Shown here: piece after piece, positions 1 through 5,816 of the stretch
How the letters are laid out: each line of letters starts with the position of its first letter
Position numbering within the stretch: position 1 is the stretch's first letter
Assembly: GCA_027055635.1 (NCBI GenBank)
Contig: JALUMZ010000191.1
Span: 1 to 8,810 of the forward strand
Direction of reading: 5' to 3'
Source: Campylobacteraceae bacterium
GTDB taxonomy: Bacteria > Campylobacterota > Campylobacteria > Campylobacterales > Sulfurospirillaceae
DNA length: 8,810 nt
The notes under the pieces: model-generated
What the model saw: the letters and a program-made list of their open reading frames with translations, nothing else
The model's database searches: none
Told to the model about the DNA's origin: nothing
Program-made: the position numbers and the translations under genes

Positions 1-588
1 TTGGATATGGAGCACGAAACAGTTGATAATGACGCTACTTTGGAGATTTTGGGGAAGCAAGCACTCGTGCATGCAAAAGCTGGAGTCGATATGATAGCGC
101 CAAGCGGTATGATGGATGGTATGATAACGGCTTTGAGAGATGCGCTAGATAGCCAAGGATATATAAATCTTCCGATCATGAGTTACTCTACGAAATTTGC
201 TAGTGCATATTATGGTCCATTTAGAGATGTGGCAGAATCAGCTCCTAGTTTTGGCGATAGAAGAAGCTACCAAATGAATCCTGCAAACAGAAGAGAAGCG
301 ATAGCAGAGTCTGTAGAAGATGAGATGGAGGGAGCGGATATACTGATGGTAAAACCTGCCCTTGCGTATATGGATATCATTAGAGATGTAAGAAATGCGA
401 CTACGACCCCTTTGGCAGTATATAATGTCAGCGGAGAGTACTCTATGTTGAAATTTGCAGGAAAAGCCGGCTTGATTGATTATGATAGAGTAATGATGGA
501 GACTATGATAGGATTTAAAAGAGCAGGAGCAGATATAATAATAAGCTACCATGCCAAAGAGGTAGCTGAGATTTTAAAGAAAGGATAA
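1..588 (+). CDS. hemB: Porphobilinogen synthase (delta-aminolevulinic acid dehydratase), 5'-truncated
   Basis: HemB condenses two 5-aminolevulinate molecules to porphobilinogen, an early cytoplasmic step of heme synthesis. The 195 visible codons are the C-terminal part of an enzyme usually about 320-330 residues long, so the gene begins before the window; the ATG at base 7 is internal. Two active-site lysines are visible: K65 in YSTKFAS and K118 in MVKPAL (window codon numbers), 53 residues apart, close to the spacing of the two catalytic lysines in E. coli HemB. Other family hallmarks are APSGMMDGM (about 33-41), YYGPFR, APSFGDRRSYQMNPAN (81-96) and the C-terminal VYNVSGEY (141-148). The stop codon lies 3 bases before argF, and the purine-rich AAAGGA at its end (580-585) doubles as the argF ribosome-binding site. 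This suggests cotranscription. Identification is secure; the N-terminal metal-ligand region cannot be judged. Confidence 0.97.
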   Translation: MDMEHETVDNDATLEILGKQALVHAKAGVDMIAPSGMMDGMITALRDALDSQGYINLPIMSYSTKFASAYYGPFRDVAESAPSFGDRRSYQMNPANRREAIAESVEDEMEGADILMVKPALAYMDIIRDVRNATTTPLAVYNVSGEYSMLKFAGKAGLIDYDRVMMETMIGFKRAGADIIISYHAKEVAEILKKG

Positions 589-591
589 ACT

Positions 592-1512
592 ATGCGACAT
601 TTTCTATCACTATATGATTTTACAAAAGAGGAAATTTTAGAGATTATTGAATTAGGAATTAAGATCAAAAAAGAGGCAAAAGTTAAAAATTATATACCTT
701 ATCTTCAAAACCAATCATTGGGGATGCTCTTTGAAAAAAGCAGTACTAGGACAAGAATAAGTTTTGAAGTCGGTATTCATCAGCTTGGAGGTCAAGGACT
801 CTTTCTATCTTCAAACGACTTACAGCTTGGACGAGGAGAGCCTATGAAGGATTCAGCTCGTGTGATTAGTCGAATGGTAGATATGGTGATGATCAGAACA
901 TACTCGCAAGATATATTAGATGAATTTGCAGCTTACTCAAAAGTACCGATAATAAACGGTTTAACAGACAAGTACCATCCTGTGCAGTTATTGGCAGATT
1001 ACTTAACTATGATAGAGTATGGCAAAGATGAAAATCCTGTTGTTGCTTATGTTGGAGATGGTAACAATATGACTCACTCATGGATGATGCTAGCCGGAAA
1101 ACTAGGGTTTGAGCTAAGAGTCGCTACTCCAAAAGGGTATGAACCTTGGCAAGAGATCATAGATGATGCAAAGATGCTTTGTGAGCAGAGCGGAGGAAAA
1201 ATTATATACACCCATGATCCGCAAGAAGCAGTTAAAAATGCTGATGTAGTTACAACTGATACTTGGGTTTCTATGGGTCAAGAAGATGAAAAAGAGCAAA
1301 GAATTAGTGATTTTAAAGGATATATTGTAGATGCCAAGCTGATGGCAAAAGCCAAAAATGATGCTATATTTTTACACTGCTTGCCCGCTTATCGGGGTTA
1401 TGAAGTAAGTGAAGAGATACTTGAAAAATATGCAAATATAGTATTTGATGAGGCAGAAAATAGACTGCATGCACAAAAAGGTTTGATGGTTTGGTTGGAT
1501 GAAAAGAGGTAA
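592..1512 (+). CDS. argF: Ornithine carbamoyltransferase, anabolic
   Basis: This enzyme makes citrulline from ornithine and carbamoyl phosphate in arginine synthesis; it is cytoplasmic and normally trimeric. The 306 residues match the usual family length. The carbamoyl-phosphate loop SSTRTR is at 50-55 after FEK, HPVQ at 129-132 completes that site, DTWVSMGQE (223-231) is the ornithine-binding SMG loop, and HCLPAYRG (262-269) holds the catalytic cysteine C263. SMG and HCLP separate it from aspartate carbamoyltransferase. The ATG is chosen for the AAAGGA six bases upstream and because MRHFLSLYDF is a typical N-terminus. It sits between hemB and the UPF0763 gene with almost no spacing, so it is probably part of one transcript. 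No arginine-repressor site can be supported here. With no arcA or arcC neighbour, a biosynthetic rather than catabolic role is the better reading. Confidence 0.97.
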   Translation: MRHFLSLYDFTKEEILEIIELGIKIKKEAKVKNYIPYLQNQSLGMLFEKSSTRTRISFEVGIHQLGGQGLFLSSNDLQLGRGEPMKDSARVISRMVDMVMIRTYSQDILDEFAAYSKVPIINGLTDKYHPVQLLADYLTMIEYGKDENPVVAYVGDGNNMTHSWMMLAGKLGFELRVATPKGYEPWQEIIDDAKMLCEQSGGKIIYTHDPQEAVKNADVVTTDTWVSMGQEDEKEQRISDFKGYIVDAKLMAKAKNDAIFLHCLPAYRGYEVSEEILEKYANIVFDEAENRLHAQKGLMVWLDEKR

Positions 1513-1513
1513 T

Positions 1514-1990
1514 ATGACAAAAGAGCTTAATATATTTGAAAAAATTGAAGGCATAGACGAATATCTTAGTGAAAATCAAAAGCATGAAACCGTCATAGAG
1601 ATAAAGAAGAGTGACATTCCAAATGAAAAGATATTGGATCTTAAAAGTGGAGATTGGGGCGATAAAGAGCCTTGGTTCATCATAGATGAAAATCAAAAAA
1701 TGTACACAATGGTATCTATCGACACTATGCATAAACTGATAGAAAATTTTAGACAACTTCAAAAAGATAATTTCGATTTAAAGCTAGAAAAGACAATTTT
1801 GCAATATGTTCCGATCGACTATCAAGATGTCTGGACGGTAGCTATGGATGAGATAAAAAATATAGCATCTAGTAGCAGTAAGAAAAGTCTAAATATAGAT
1901 TTGGAAAAATTATTAAGAAAGATAAGAAAAGATCATCCAAATCTATTTTTAAATTTGCAAGACCTATTTACCAATCAAATAATTCAGTAA
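1514..1990 (+). CDS. UPF0763 / DUF2603 family protein of unknown function
   Basis: A 158-residue soluble protein without signal peptide, membrane segment or cysteine clusters. I recognise it by sequence style and position as the UPF0763 (DUF2603) family, which sits between argF and hemN in Campylobacter relatives; no function is established that I know of. Visible features are an acidic/lysine-rich N-terminal third, a GDWGDKEPWFIIDENQKMYTMV stretch (about 46-67, written with its key W48, W54 and Y64), a probable short coiled coil at about 72-95 (LIENFRQLQKDNFDLKLEK), and a basic, helical C-terminus. The start at 1514 is chosen over an in-frame ATG at 1499 because AAAAGAGGT (1502-1510) lies just before it and the spacing to the argF stop is then one base. 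Its stop is followed directly by the repeat region before hemN. Family assignment is from memory and moderately sure. Confidence 0.8.
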   Translation: MTKELNIFEKIEGIDEYLSENQKHETVIEIKKSDIPNEKILDLKSGDWGDKEPWFIIDENQKMYTMVSIDTMHKLIENFRQLQKDNFDLKLEKTILQYVPIDYQDVWTVAMDEIKNIASSSSKKSLNIDLEKLLRKIRKDHPNLFLNLQDLFTNQIIQ

Positions 1991-1995
1991 GTACA

Positions 1996-2037
1996 AAATT
2001 TTAAATGCCATTTATGGGCAGAGGGGACAGTTAAATG
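1996..2037 (+). repeat. Right-half fragment of interspersed repeat, matching the frdC 3' end
   Basis: Bases 2003-2026 are identical, 24 of 24, to bases 6696-6719 at the end of frdC; extended leftward, 1996-2026 matches 6689-6719 at 29 of 31. The match carries the right stem arm TGGGCAGA (2015-2022) followed by GGGGACA, but the left arm TCTGCCCA found in frdC (6656-6663) is absent here, so this is half a unit. Read in the frame of the preceding gene's stop codon it would encode the same KCHLWAEG found at the FrdC C-terminus. It ends in AGGGGACAGTTAAATGA, repeated at 2147-2163. The identity is direct observation; descent from a common mobile or palindromic element is inference. Confidence 0.8.
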
Positions 2038-2049
2038 AAACAATACAGA

Positions 2050-2114
2050 GCGACAGCTCGTGCTTTGGCACATAAAAATAGCAATTTCTTGGCGACAGCC
2101 AAAGCTTCAGTCGC
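2050..2114 (+). repeat. Imperfect stem-loop inside the intergenic repeat
   Basis: GCTTTGGC (2062-2069) is the exact reverse complement of GCCAAAGC (2098-2105), with 28 bases between. Outside this, GCGAC (2050-2054) can pair with GTCGC (2110-2114), giving a 5 + 8 bp interrupted stem. The word GCGACAGC also occurs twice (2050-2057 and 2092-2099), so alternative pairings exist. No T-run follows, so it does not read as a terminator. Confidence 0.5.
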
Positions 2115-2155
2115 GAGGAATTTTGTTTGGGCTTTGCTCAAACAAAAGGGGACAG
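2104..2155 (+). repeat. Conserved repeat unit with hairpin (intergenic copy)
   Basis: The order is GCTTCAGTCGCGAGGAAT, then an 11-bp stem formed by TTTTGTTTGGG (2121-2131) and CTCAAACAAAA (2137-2147) with one G-T wobble and a 5-base loop, then GGGGACAG (2148-2155). The left block and hairpin arm share base 2121. The same order with a different stem sequence recurs at 6639-6722 in frdC. The hairpin ends directly against the G-run that serves as the hemN ribosome-binding site. Confidence 0.7.
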
Positions 2156-2159
2156 TTAA

Positions 2160-3533
2160 ATGATAAATTTCGATCTATTTTCAAAATATTCACAACCGGG
2201 ACCAAGATATACAAGTTATCCTACAGCGCCGGAATTCAATGAGAGTTTTGATGCTAATTCATACATAAAAATTTTAGAAAACCAAGATAAGAATAGAAAA
2301 TTATCTCTATATTTTCATCTTCCATTTTGCAGAAGTGCTTGTTATTTTTGTGGATGTAATGTTGTTTTTACAAGTAAAGATGACAAAAAGGAGAGATATA
2401 TCGGATATCTCCAAAAAGAGCTAGAGATACTTTCCCACCACTTAGATACGAGTAGAGAAGTGATACAGATGCATTTTGGCGGAGGAACACCTACATTTTT
2501 TAGTGCCTCGCAGTTGAAAAGAATCATAGAGTTAATCAGAAAGTATTTTAAAAATTTTGCAAAAGATGCCGAGATAAGTTGTGAAATAGATCCACGATTT
2601 CTCACTAAGAGCCAAGTTGATGTTTTAGTTAGCGGAGGTTTTAACCGCGTCAGTTTTGGTGTGCAGGATTTTAATGATGTCGTACAAAAAGCCGTACATA
2701 GAATTCAGCCCTTTGAGGTAACACAAAATGCAGTAAAAATGGCTAGGGTTGCTGGTATAAAATCTGTAAATATGGATCTTATATATGGTCTCCCTTTTCA
2801 AAATCTAGAAACTTTTAAAAAGACTTTAGAAAAAGCGCTTCTTTTAGATACAGATAGATTTGCGGTATTTAACTATGCTCATGTGCCTTGGATGAAAAAA
2901 ACTATGCGAAAGATAGATGAGACAACACTTCCAAAACCTAGTGAAAAACTTGAGATTTTAAAATACACCATAGATTATCTTCAATCAAACGGCTTGAGAA
3001 TGATAGGTATGGATCACTTTGCAAAACCTGATGATGAGCTATTTTTGGCGATAGATAAAGGCGAATTGCATAGAAATTTCCAAGGATACACCACAAAAGG
3101 CGGAGCAGATTTGGTGGGAATTGGACTCACTAGTATCGGTGAAGGAAAAGCTCATTATGTGCAAAATTTTAAAGATATGAATCTATATGAAAATGCCATA
3201 GACAATGGTATATTACCGGTGCACAGAGGATTGATTTTGAATGATGACGATGTGCTTAGAAAAGCAGTAATTATGGAATTAATGAGCAATTTTAAACTTG
3301 ATATCGCAAGAGTAGAGAGAGAGTTTGGTATAGATTTTTTTGATTATTTTAGTGATGCCGTAGAGGATTTAGACTCGTTTGTACAAGAGGGACTTGTTGA
3401 TATAGACAAAAAAGGTAAAAAGATAACCGTAAACACAACAGGTACGCTTCTTATAAGAAATATATCCATGCCATTTGATGCATATCTTAAAAAGATACCG
3501 CAGAGTAAACGAAGATTTTCAAAGACAGTATAG
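2160..3533 (+). CDS. hemN: Oxygen-independent coproporphyrinogen III oxidase (radical SAM)
   Basis: HemN decarboxylates two propionates of coproporphyrinogen III to give protoporphyrinogen IX without oxygen, using S-adenosylmethionine and a 4Fe-4S cluster in the cytoplasm. The 457 residues match true HemN rather than the shorter HemW/ChuW-like relatives. LYFHLPFCRSACYFCGC (50-66) carries C57, C61 and C64 of the radical-SAM CX3CX2C cluster plus the extra HemN cysteine C66, with Y51 equivalent to E. coli Y56. GGGTP is at 107-111, and the N-terminal GPRYTSYPTAPEF (14-26) is HemN-specific. The ATG lies inside the right copy of a 17-base direct repeat, and the only Shine-Dalgarno-like sequence is that repeat's AGGGGA (2147-2152). 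MINFDLFSKYSQPGPRYTSYP looks like a full normal N-terminus, so the protein seems unaltered. The TAG stop abuts the next ATG, implying translational coupling. No promoter was recognised before it. Confidence 0.96.
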   Translation: MINFDLFSKYSQPGPRYTSYPTAPEFNESFDANSYIKILENQDKNRKLSLYFHLPFCRSACYFCGCNVVFTSKDDKKERYIGYLQKELEILSHHLDTSREVIQMHFGGGTPTFFSASQLKRIIELIRKYFKNFAKDAEISCEIDPRFLTKSQVDVLVSGGFNRVSFGVQDFNDVVQKAVHRIQPFEVTQNAVKMARVAGIKSVNMDLIYGLPFQNLETFKKTLEKALLLDTDRFAVFNYAHVPWMKKTMRKIDETTLPKPSEKLEILKYTIDYLQSNGLRMIGMDHFAKPDDELFLAIDKGELHRNFQGYTTKGGADLVGIGLTSIGEGKAHYVQNFKDMNLYENAIDNGILPVHRGLILNDDDVLRKAVIMELMSNFKLDIARVEREFGIDFFDYFSDAVEDLDSFVQEGLVDIDKKGKKITVNTTGTLLIRNISMPFDAYLKKIPQSKRRFSKTV

Positions 3534-4802
3534 ATGTATGATTTCAAGATTACAAGTGATGATTGTATAAAATGTGGTAAATGCATACCGACTTGTACAA
3601 TTCACAATGTAAATATGGATGAGGTTACTTCGCCTCGTGGTTTTTTAGATCTTTTAGGAGCATATCAAAGAGGTGATTTAGAGCTGGACAAAAACGCAAA
3701 AGATATCTTTGAGAGCTGCTTTTTGTGTACAAATTGCGTTGATATCTGTCCAAATGACTTGCCGGTCGATATGCTGATAGAACAAGTCAGAGATGATATT
3801 CGCAAAAAATATGGGCTAGCTTGGTATAAAAAACTTTTCTTTTGGCTCTTAAGGCATAGAAAAGTGATGGATTTGCTTGCAAAATTGGGATATGTATTTC
3901 AAACATGCGGGTTTAAAATACACGAAAAGCAGAGTTCTATGGAGCCAAGATTTTCTATGCCGATTATTAAAAAAGACCGGCTTCTTCCAAGTGCAAAAGT
4001 TAAAAGTTTTTTAAATTCACATCCGGATGTGATAAGAAATGGTGGAAAGGGAAAAGTTGGAATTTTTATAGGTTGCCTAGCAAATTATACCTATACAGAC
4101 ATAGGAAAAGCACTGTTGGAAATTTTAGAAGTTTTAGAGATTGATGCTTATCTTATAAAACAGCAGCTTTGTTGTGGTGCTCCTGCGTATTTTACCGGTG
4201 ATTTTGATACGGTGGATTATCTTGCCAAACACAATATAGAGTATATGGAAAGCTTTATAGACGAGCTAGATGCCGTGATTATTCCTGAGGCTACATGTAG
4301 TGCTATGATAAAGGTTGATTATGCACACTTTTTTCATGATAAACCACAGTGGAAAAGCAGAGCAGAAAAGTTAACACCAAAAATCTATATGGCTACGGAA
4401 TACCTTGAAAAATGCACAAATTTAAAAGATGTTTTGGCAGATAAAAAACACAATATGGATGAAACCATAACTTATCATGACCCTTGCCATGCAAGAAAAA
4501 TGCAAGGAATCTACAAAGAGCCAAGAGAGTTGATAAGCCAAAATTATGTCTTAAGAGAGATGAGTGATTCAAATAGATGTTGTGGGTTTGGCGGAGTGAC
4601 AATACAGAGTGAAAAATACCACTTGGCAAAAGCTGCCGGTATGCCAAAGGCCGCGATGATTAAAGATAGCGAGGCAGACATAGTAAGTGCAGAGTGTAGT
4701 GCTTGCAGAATGCAGATAACAAACTCACTTTTTGTGGATGGAAATGAAGATGTGATTTTTAAAAATCCACTAGAACTCATAGCAAAGGCATTAAAAACTT
4801 AA
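3534..4802 (+). CDS. Iron-sulfur protein with two 4Fe-4S motifs and two CCG domains (GlpC/GlcF/LutA/HdrD type)
   Basis: A 422-residue cytoplasmic or membrane-associated electron carrier. The N-terminus has two ferredoxin-type clusters: C11, C14, C17, C21 and C62, C65, C68, C72 followed by P. Two cysteine-rich CCG domains follow: C181, C213-C214-G215 and C255, then C318, C349-C350-G351 and C388/C391. This layout is that of GlpC, glycolate oxidase GlcF and heterodisulfide-reductase HdrD-like proteins. No partner flavoprotein (GlpA, GlcD or LutB-like) is nearby, so a glycerol-3-phosphate or glycolate role is not supported and I give no symbol; Helicobacter homologues beside hemN have been labelled glpC. 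The start codon directly follows the hemN stop with no gap, so translation probably couples. The pairing suggests, as inference only, that it handles electrons for HemN or another heme-pathway step. No transmembrane segment is evident. Confidence 0.9.
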   Translation: MYDFKITSDDCIKCGKCIPTCTIHNVNMDEVTSPRGFLDLLGAYQRGDLELDKNAKDIFESCFLCTNCVDICPNDLPVDMLIEQVRDDIRKKYGLAWYKKLFFWLLRHRKVMDLLAKLGYVFQTCGFKIHEKQSSMEPRFSMPIIKKDRLLPSAKVKSFLNSHPDVIRNGGKGKVGIFIGCLANYTYTDIGKALLEILEVLEIDAYLIKQQLCCGAPAYFTGDFDTVDYLAKHNIEYMESFIDELDAVIIPEATCSAMIKVDYAHFFHDKPQWKSRAEKLTPKIYMATEYLEKCTNLKDVLADKKHNMDETITYHDPCHARKMQGIYKEPRELISQNYVLREMSDSNRCCGFGGVTIQSEKYHLAKAAGMPKAAMIKDSEADIVSAECSACRMQITNSLFVDGNEDVIFKNPLELIAKALKT

Positions 4803-4818
4803 TCATTTATACTTAAAT

Positions 4819-4826
4819 GTTATAAT
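4819..4826 (+). promoter_or_regulatory. Probable -10 box of an lgt promoter
   Basis: TGTTATAAT ends at 4826 and contains a perfect TATAAT (4821-4826) in the 50-base gap before lgt. The upstream sequence is T/A-rich without a clear -35 box, which is usual for Campylobacterota sigma-70 promoters. Transcription would begin around 4832-4834, leaving a leader of about 20 bases containing the AAAGAG (4843-4848) ribosome-binding site. It would separate lgt from the hemN group. No experiment supports it here. Confidence 0.55.
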
Positions 4827-4852
4827 TCTGCAAAATTAAATGAAAGAGTTAT

Positions 4853-5668
4853 ATGAATAGTTGGCAACACATTTATGAAAAATTTAATCCAGTAGCATTT
4901 CAGATAGGCTCCATAGGAGTTCACTGGTATGGAATTATGTATGTTTTAGCGCTTGTAAGTGCTCTTTTTGTAGCTAAATATTTTGCTAAAAAATATGACT
5001 TTGGGATAGATACCAAAGGTTTGGATGACTATTTTATTTGGGTTGAAATAGGTGTGATTCTTGGGGCAAGGCTTGGTTTTATACTCTTTTATGATCCACA
5101 TACAGCTTACTATTTAACTCATCCTTGGCAGATTTTTAATCCTTTTATGGATGGAAAATTTGTAGGAATTAGCGGTATGAGCTATCATGGAGCGCTAGTT
5201 GGATTTCTGATCTCAACCTGGTTGTATGGCAAGAGACACAAGGTGAATATATTTAAAATATTGGATTTGGTGGCTCTTAGTGTTCCTTTGGGGTATGTTT
5301 TTGGAAGAATTGGTAATTTTTTCAATAAAGGTTTGATAGGCAGAGAGACTGATGTGCCTTGGGGAATATATGTAGATGGCATACTTAGACACCCATCTCA
5401 ACTGTACGAAGCATTCCTAGAAGGCATTGTTGTTTTTGTTATACTCTACATGTACAGGTCAAAAAAAAGATTTGACGGAGAACTTATTGCGCTTTATGGT
5501 ATGCTCTATTCACTTGCTAGATTTGTAGCAGAATTCTTTAGAAAGCCCGATTTTCAGCTTGGTTTTGTGTTTGGTGGCTGGATGACTATGGGGCAAATTC
5601 TCTCAATATTTATGTTTTTTATTTCACTCCTGTTGTATATTTATCTTTTTAGGAAAAAAATCAGATAA
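4853..5668 (+). CDS. lgt: Phosphatidylglycerol-prolipoprotein diacylglyceryl transferase
   Basis: Lgt moves diacylglycerol from phosphatidylglycerol to the lipobox cysteine of prolipoproteins in the inner membrane, the first step of lipoprotein maturation. The 271-residue protein is highly hydrophobic, with about seven membrane segments. Landmarks match E. coli Lgt: Y26 in HWYGIMY, H112 in MSYHGAL (E. coli H103), R152 and N155 in GRIGNFFN (R143, N146), G163 (G154), HPSQLYE at 180-186, and R223/E227 in ARFVAEFFRKPD (R239, E243). One departure: the signature reads NKGLIG where the family has N-x-E-x-x-G, so the position of E. coli E151 is glycine (G160). The ATG is preceded by AAAGAG with a short spacer. 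It stands between its own probable promoter and the frd operon. Identification is secure. Confidence 0.97.
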   Translation: MNSWQHIYEKFNPVAFQIGSIGVHWYGIMYVLALVSALFVAKYFAKKYDFGIDTKGLDDYFIWVEIGVILGARLGFILFYDPHTAYYLTHPWQIFNPFMDGKFVGISGMSYHGALVGFLISTWLYGKRHKVNIFKILDLVALSVPLGYVFGRIGNFFNKGLIGRETDVPWGIYVDGILRHPSQLYEAFLEGIVVFVILYMYRSKKRFDGELIALYGMLYSLARFVAEFFRKPDFQLGFVFGGWMTMGQILSIFMFFISLLLYIYLFRKKIR

Positions 5669-5682
5669 ATTTTATCTTTTTA
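5663..5682 (+). terminator. Weak possible terminator at the lgt end
   Basis: AGATA (5663-5667) can pair with TATCT (5673-5677) over a 5-base loop, followed by a run of T (5677-5681). The stem is short and has a single G-C pair, and it includes the lgt stop codon. It may act as a weak Rho-independent terminator or be chance in AT-rich DNA. Confidence 0.3.
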
Positions 5683-5736
5683 CCTTGTATTAAATAATTC
5701 TTTACTTTTTAACTTAAAAAACAGTTTTAATTAATC

Positions 5737-5761
5737 AATTATGTAAGTAAAATACATAATT
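5737..5761. promoter_or_regulatory. Perfect 9-bp dyad upstream of frdCAB, candidate operator
   Basis: AATTATGTA (5737-5745) and TACATAATT (5753-5761) are exact reverse complements separated by 7 bases, 56 bases before the frdC start. It lies just upstream of the likely promoter, a usual place for an activator or repressor dimer. It does not resemble an FNR/CRP-type TTGAT...ATCAA site and I cannot name the regulator. The remaining 148-base gap is AT-rich with no gene. Confidence 0.45.
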
Positions 5762-5792
5762 TCACTTTAATGATAAAAGATGTAATATTATA
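5761..5792 (+). promoter_or_regulatory. Candidate promoter of the frdCAB operon
   Basis: TGTAATATTATAA (5781-5793) offers TAATAT or the overlapping TATTAT as a -10 box, with a T-rich stretch TTCACTTTAAT (5761-5771) in the -35 region. The site is about 25 bases before the frdC GTG and adjoins the 9-bp dyad. In such AT-rich DNA the exact box is uncertain. Confidence 0.35.
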
Positions 5793-5816
5793 AAAAATTC
5801 ATAAAAAGGATTAAGC

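Larger units (their letters stand above)
2022..2163 (+). repeat. Repeat element bounded by 17-base direct repeats, ending on the hemN start
   Basis: The 17-base sequence AGGGGACAGTTAAATGA occurs at 2022-2038 and again, identical, at 2147-2163, a period of 125 bases. Between them lie two stem-loop candidates (annotated separately) and the block GCTTCAGTCGCGAGGAAT (2104-2121), which matches 6639-6656 in frdC at 16 of 18. The right direct repeat contains the hemN ATG (2160-2162). An ORF of 42 codons runs from the ATG in the left copy (2035) to the TGA in the right copy (2161-2163), overlapping hemN by ATGA; I do not call it a gene. Together with 1996-2021 this fills essentially the whole gap between the UPF0763 gene and hemN. 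No transposase is present, so any mobility would depend on a gene elsewhere, for example a REP-associated (IS200/IS605-like Y1) transposase; that is inference. Confidence 0.75.

Noticed and set aside
7..588. hemB as a complete short gene starting at the ATG at base 7
   Set aside because: The protein would lack the N-terminal 40 percent of the HemB barrel; the reading frame is open to the window edge, so the gene is simply cut.
1364..1762. 132-codon ORF on the - strand across argF and the UPF0763 gene
   Set aside because: It lies opposite two well-supported genes, has no recognisable family and no ribosome-binding site; it is a shadow frame.
1499..1990. A longer form of the UPF0763 protein starting at an upstream ATG
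   Set aside because: It would overlap argF by 14 bases and lacks a Shine-Dalgarno sequence, while the ATG at 1514 has AAAAGAGGT directly before it.
2121..2147. The 11-bp hairpin as a Rho-independent terminator
   Set aside because: It is followed by GGGGACAG on the + strand, not a T-run, and no T-run follows on the - strand either.
2060..2242. 60-codon ORF crossing the repeat into hemN
   Set aside because: It uses a different frame from hemN, has no ribosome-binding site and overlaps the first 83 bases of a certain gene.
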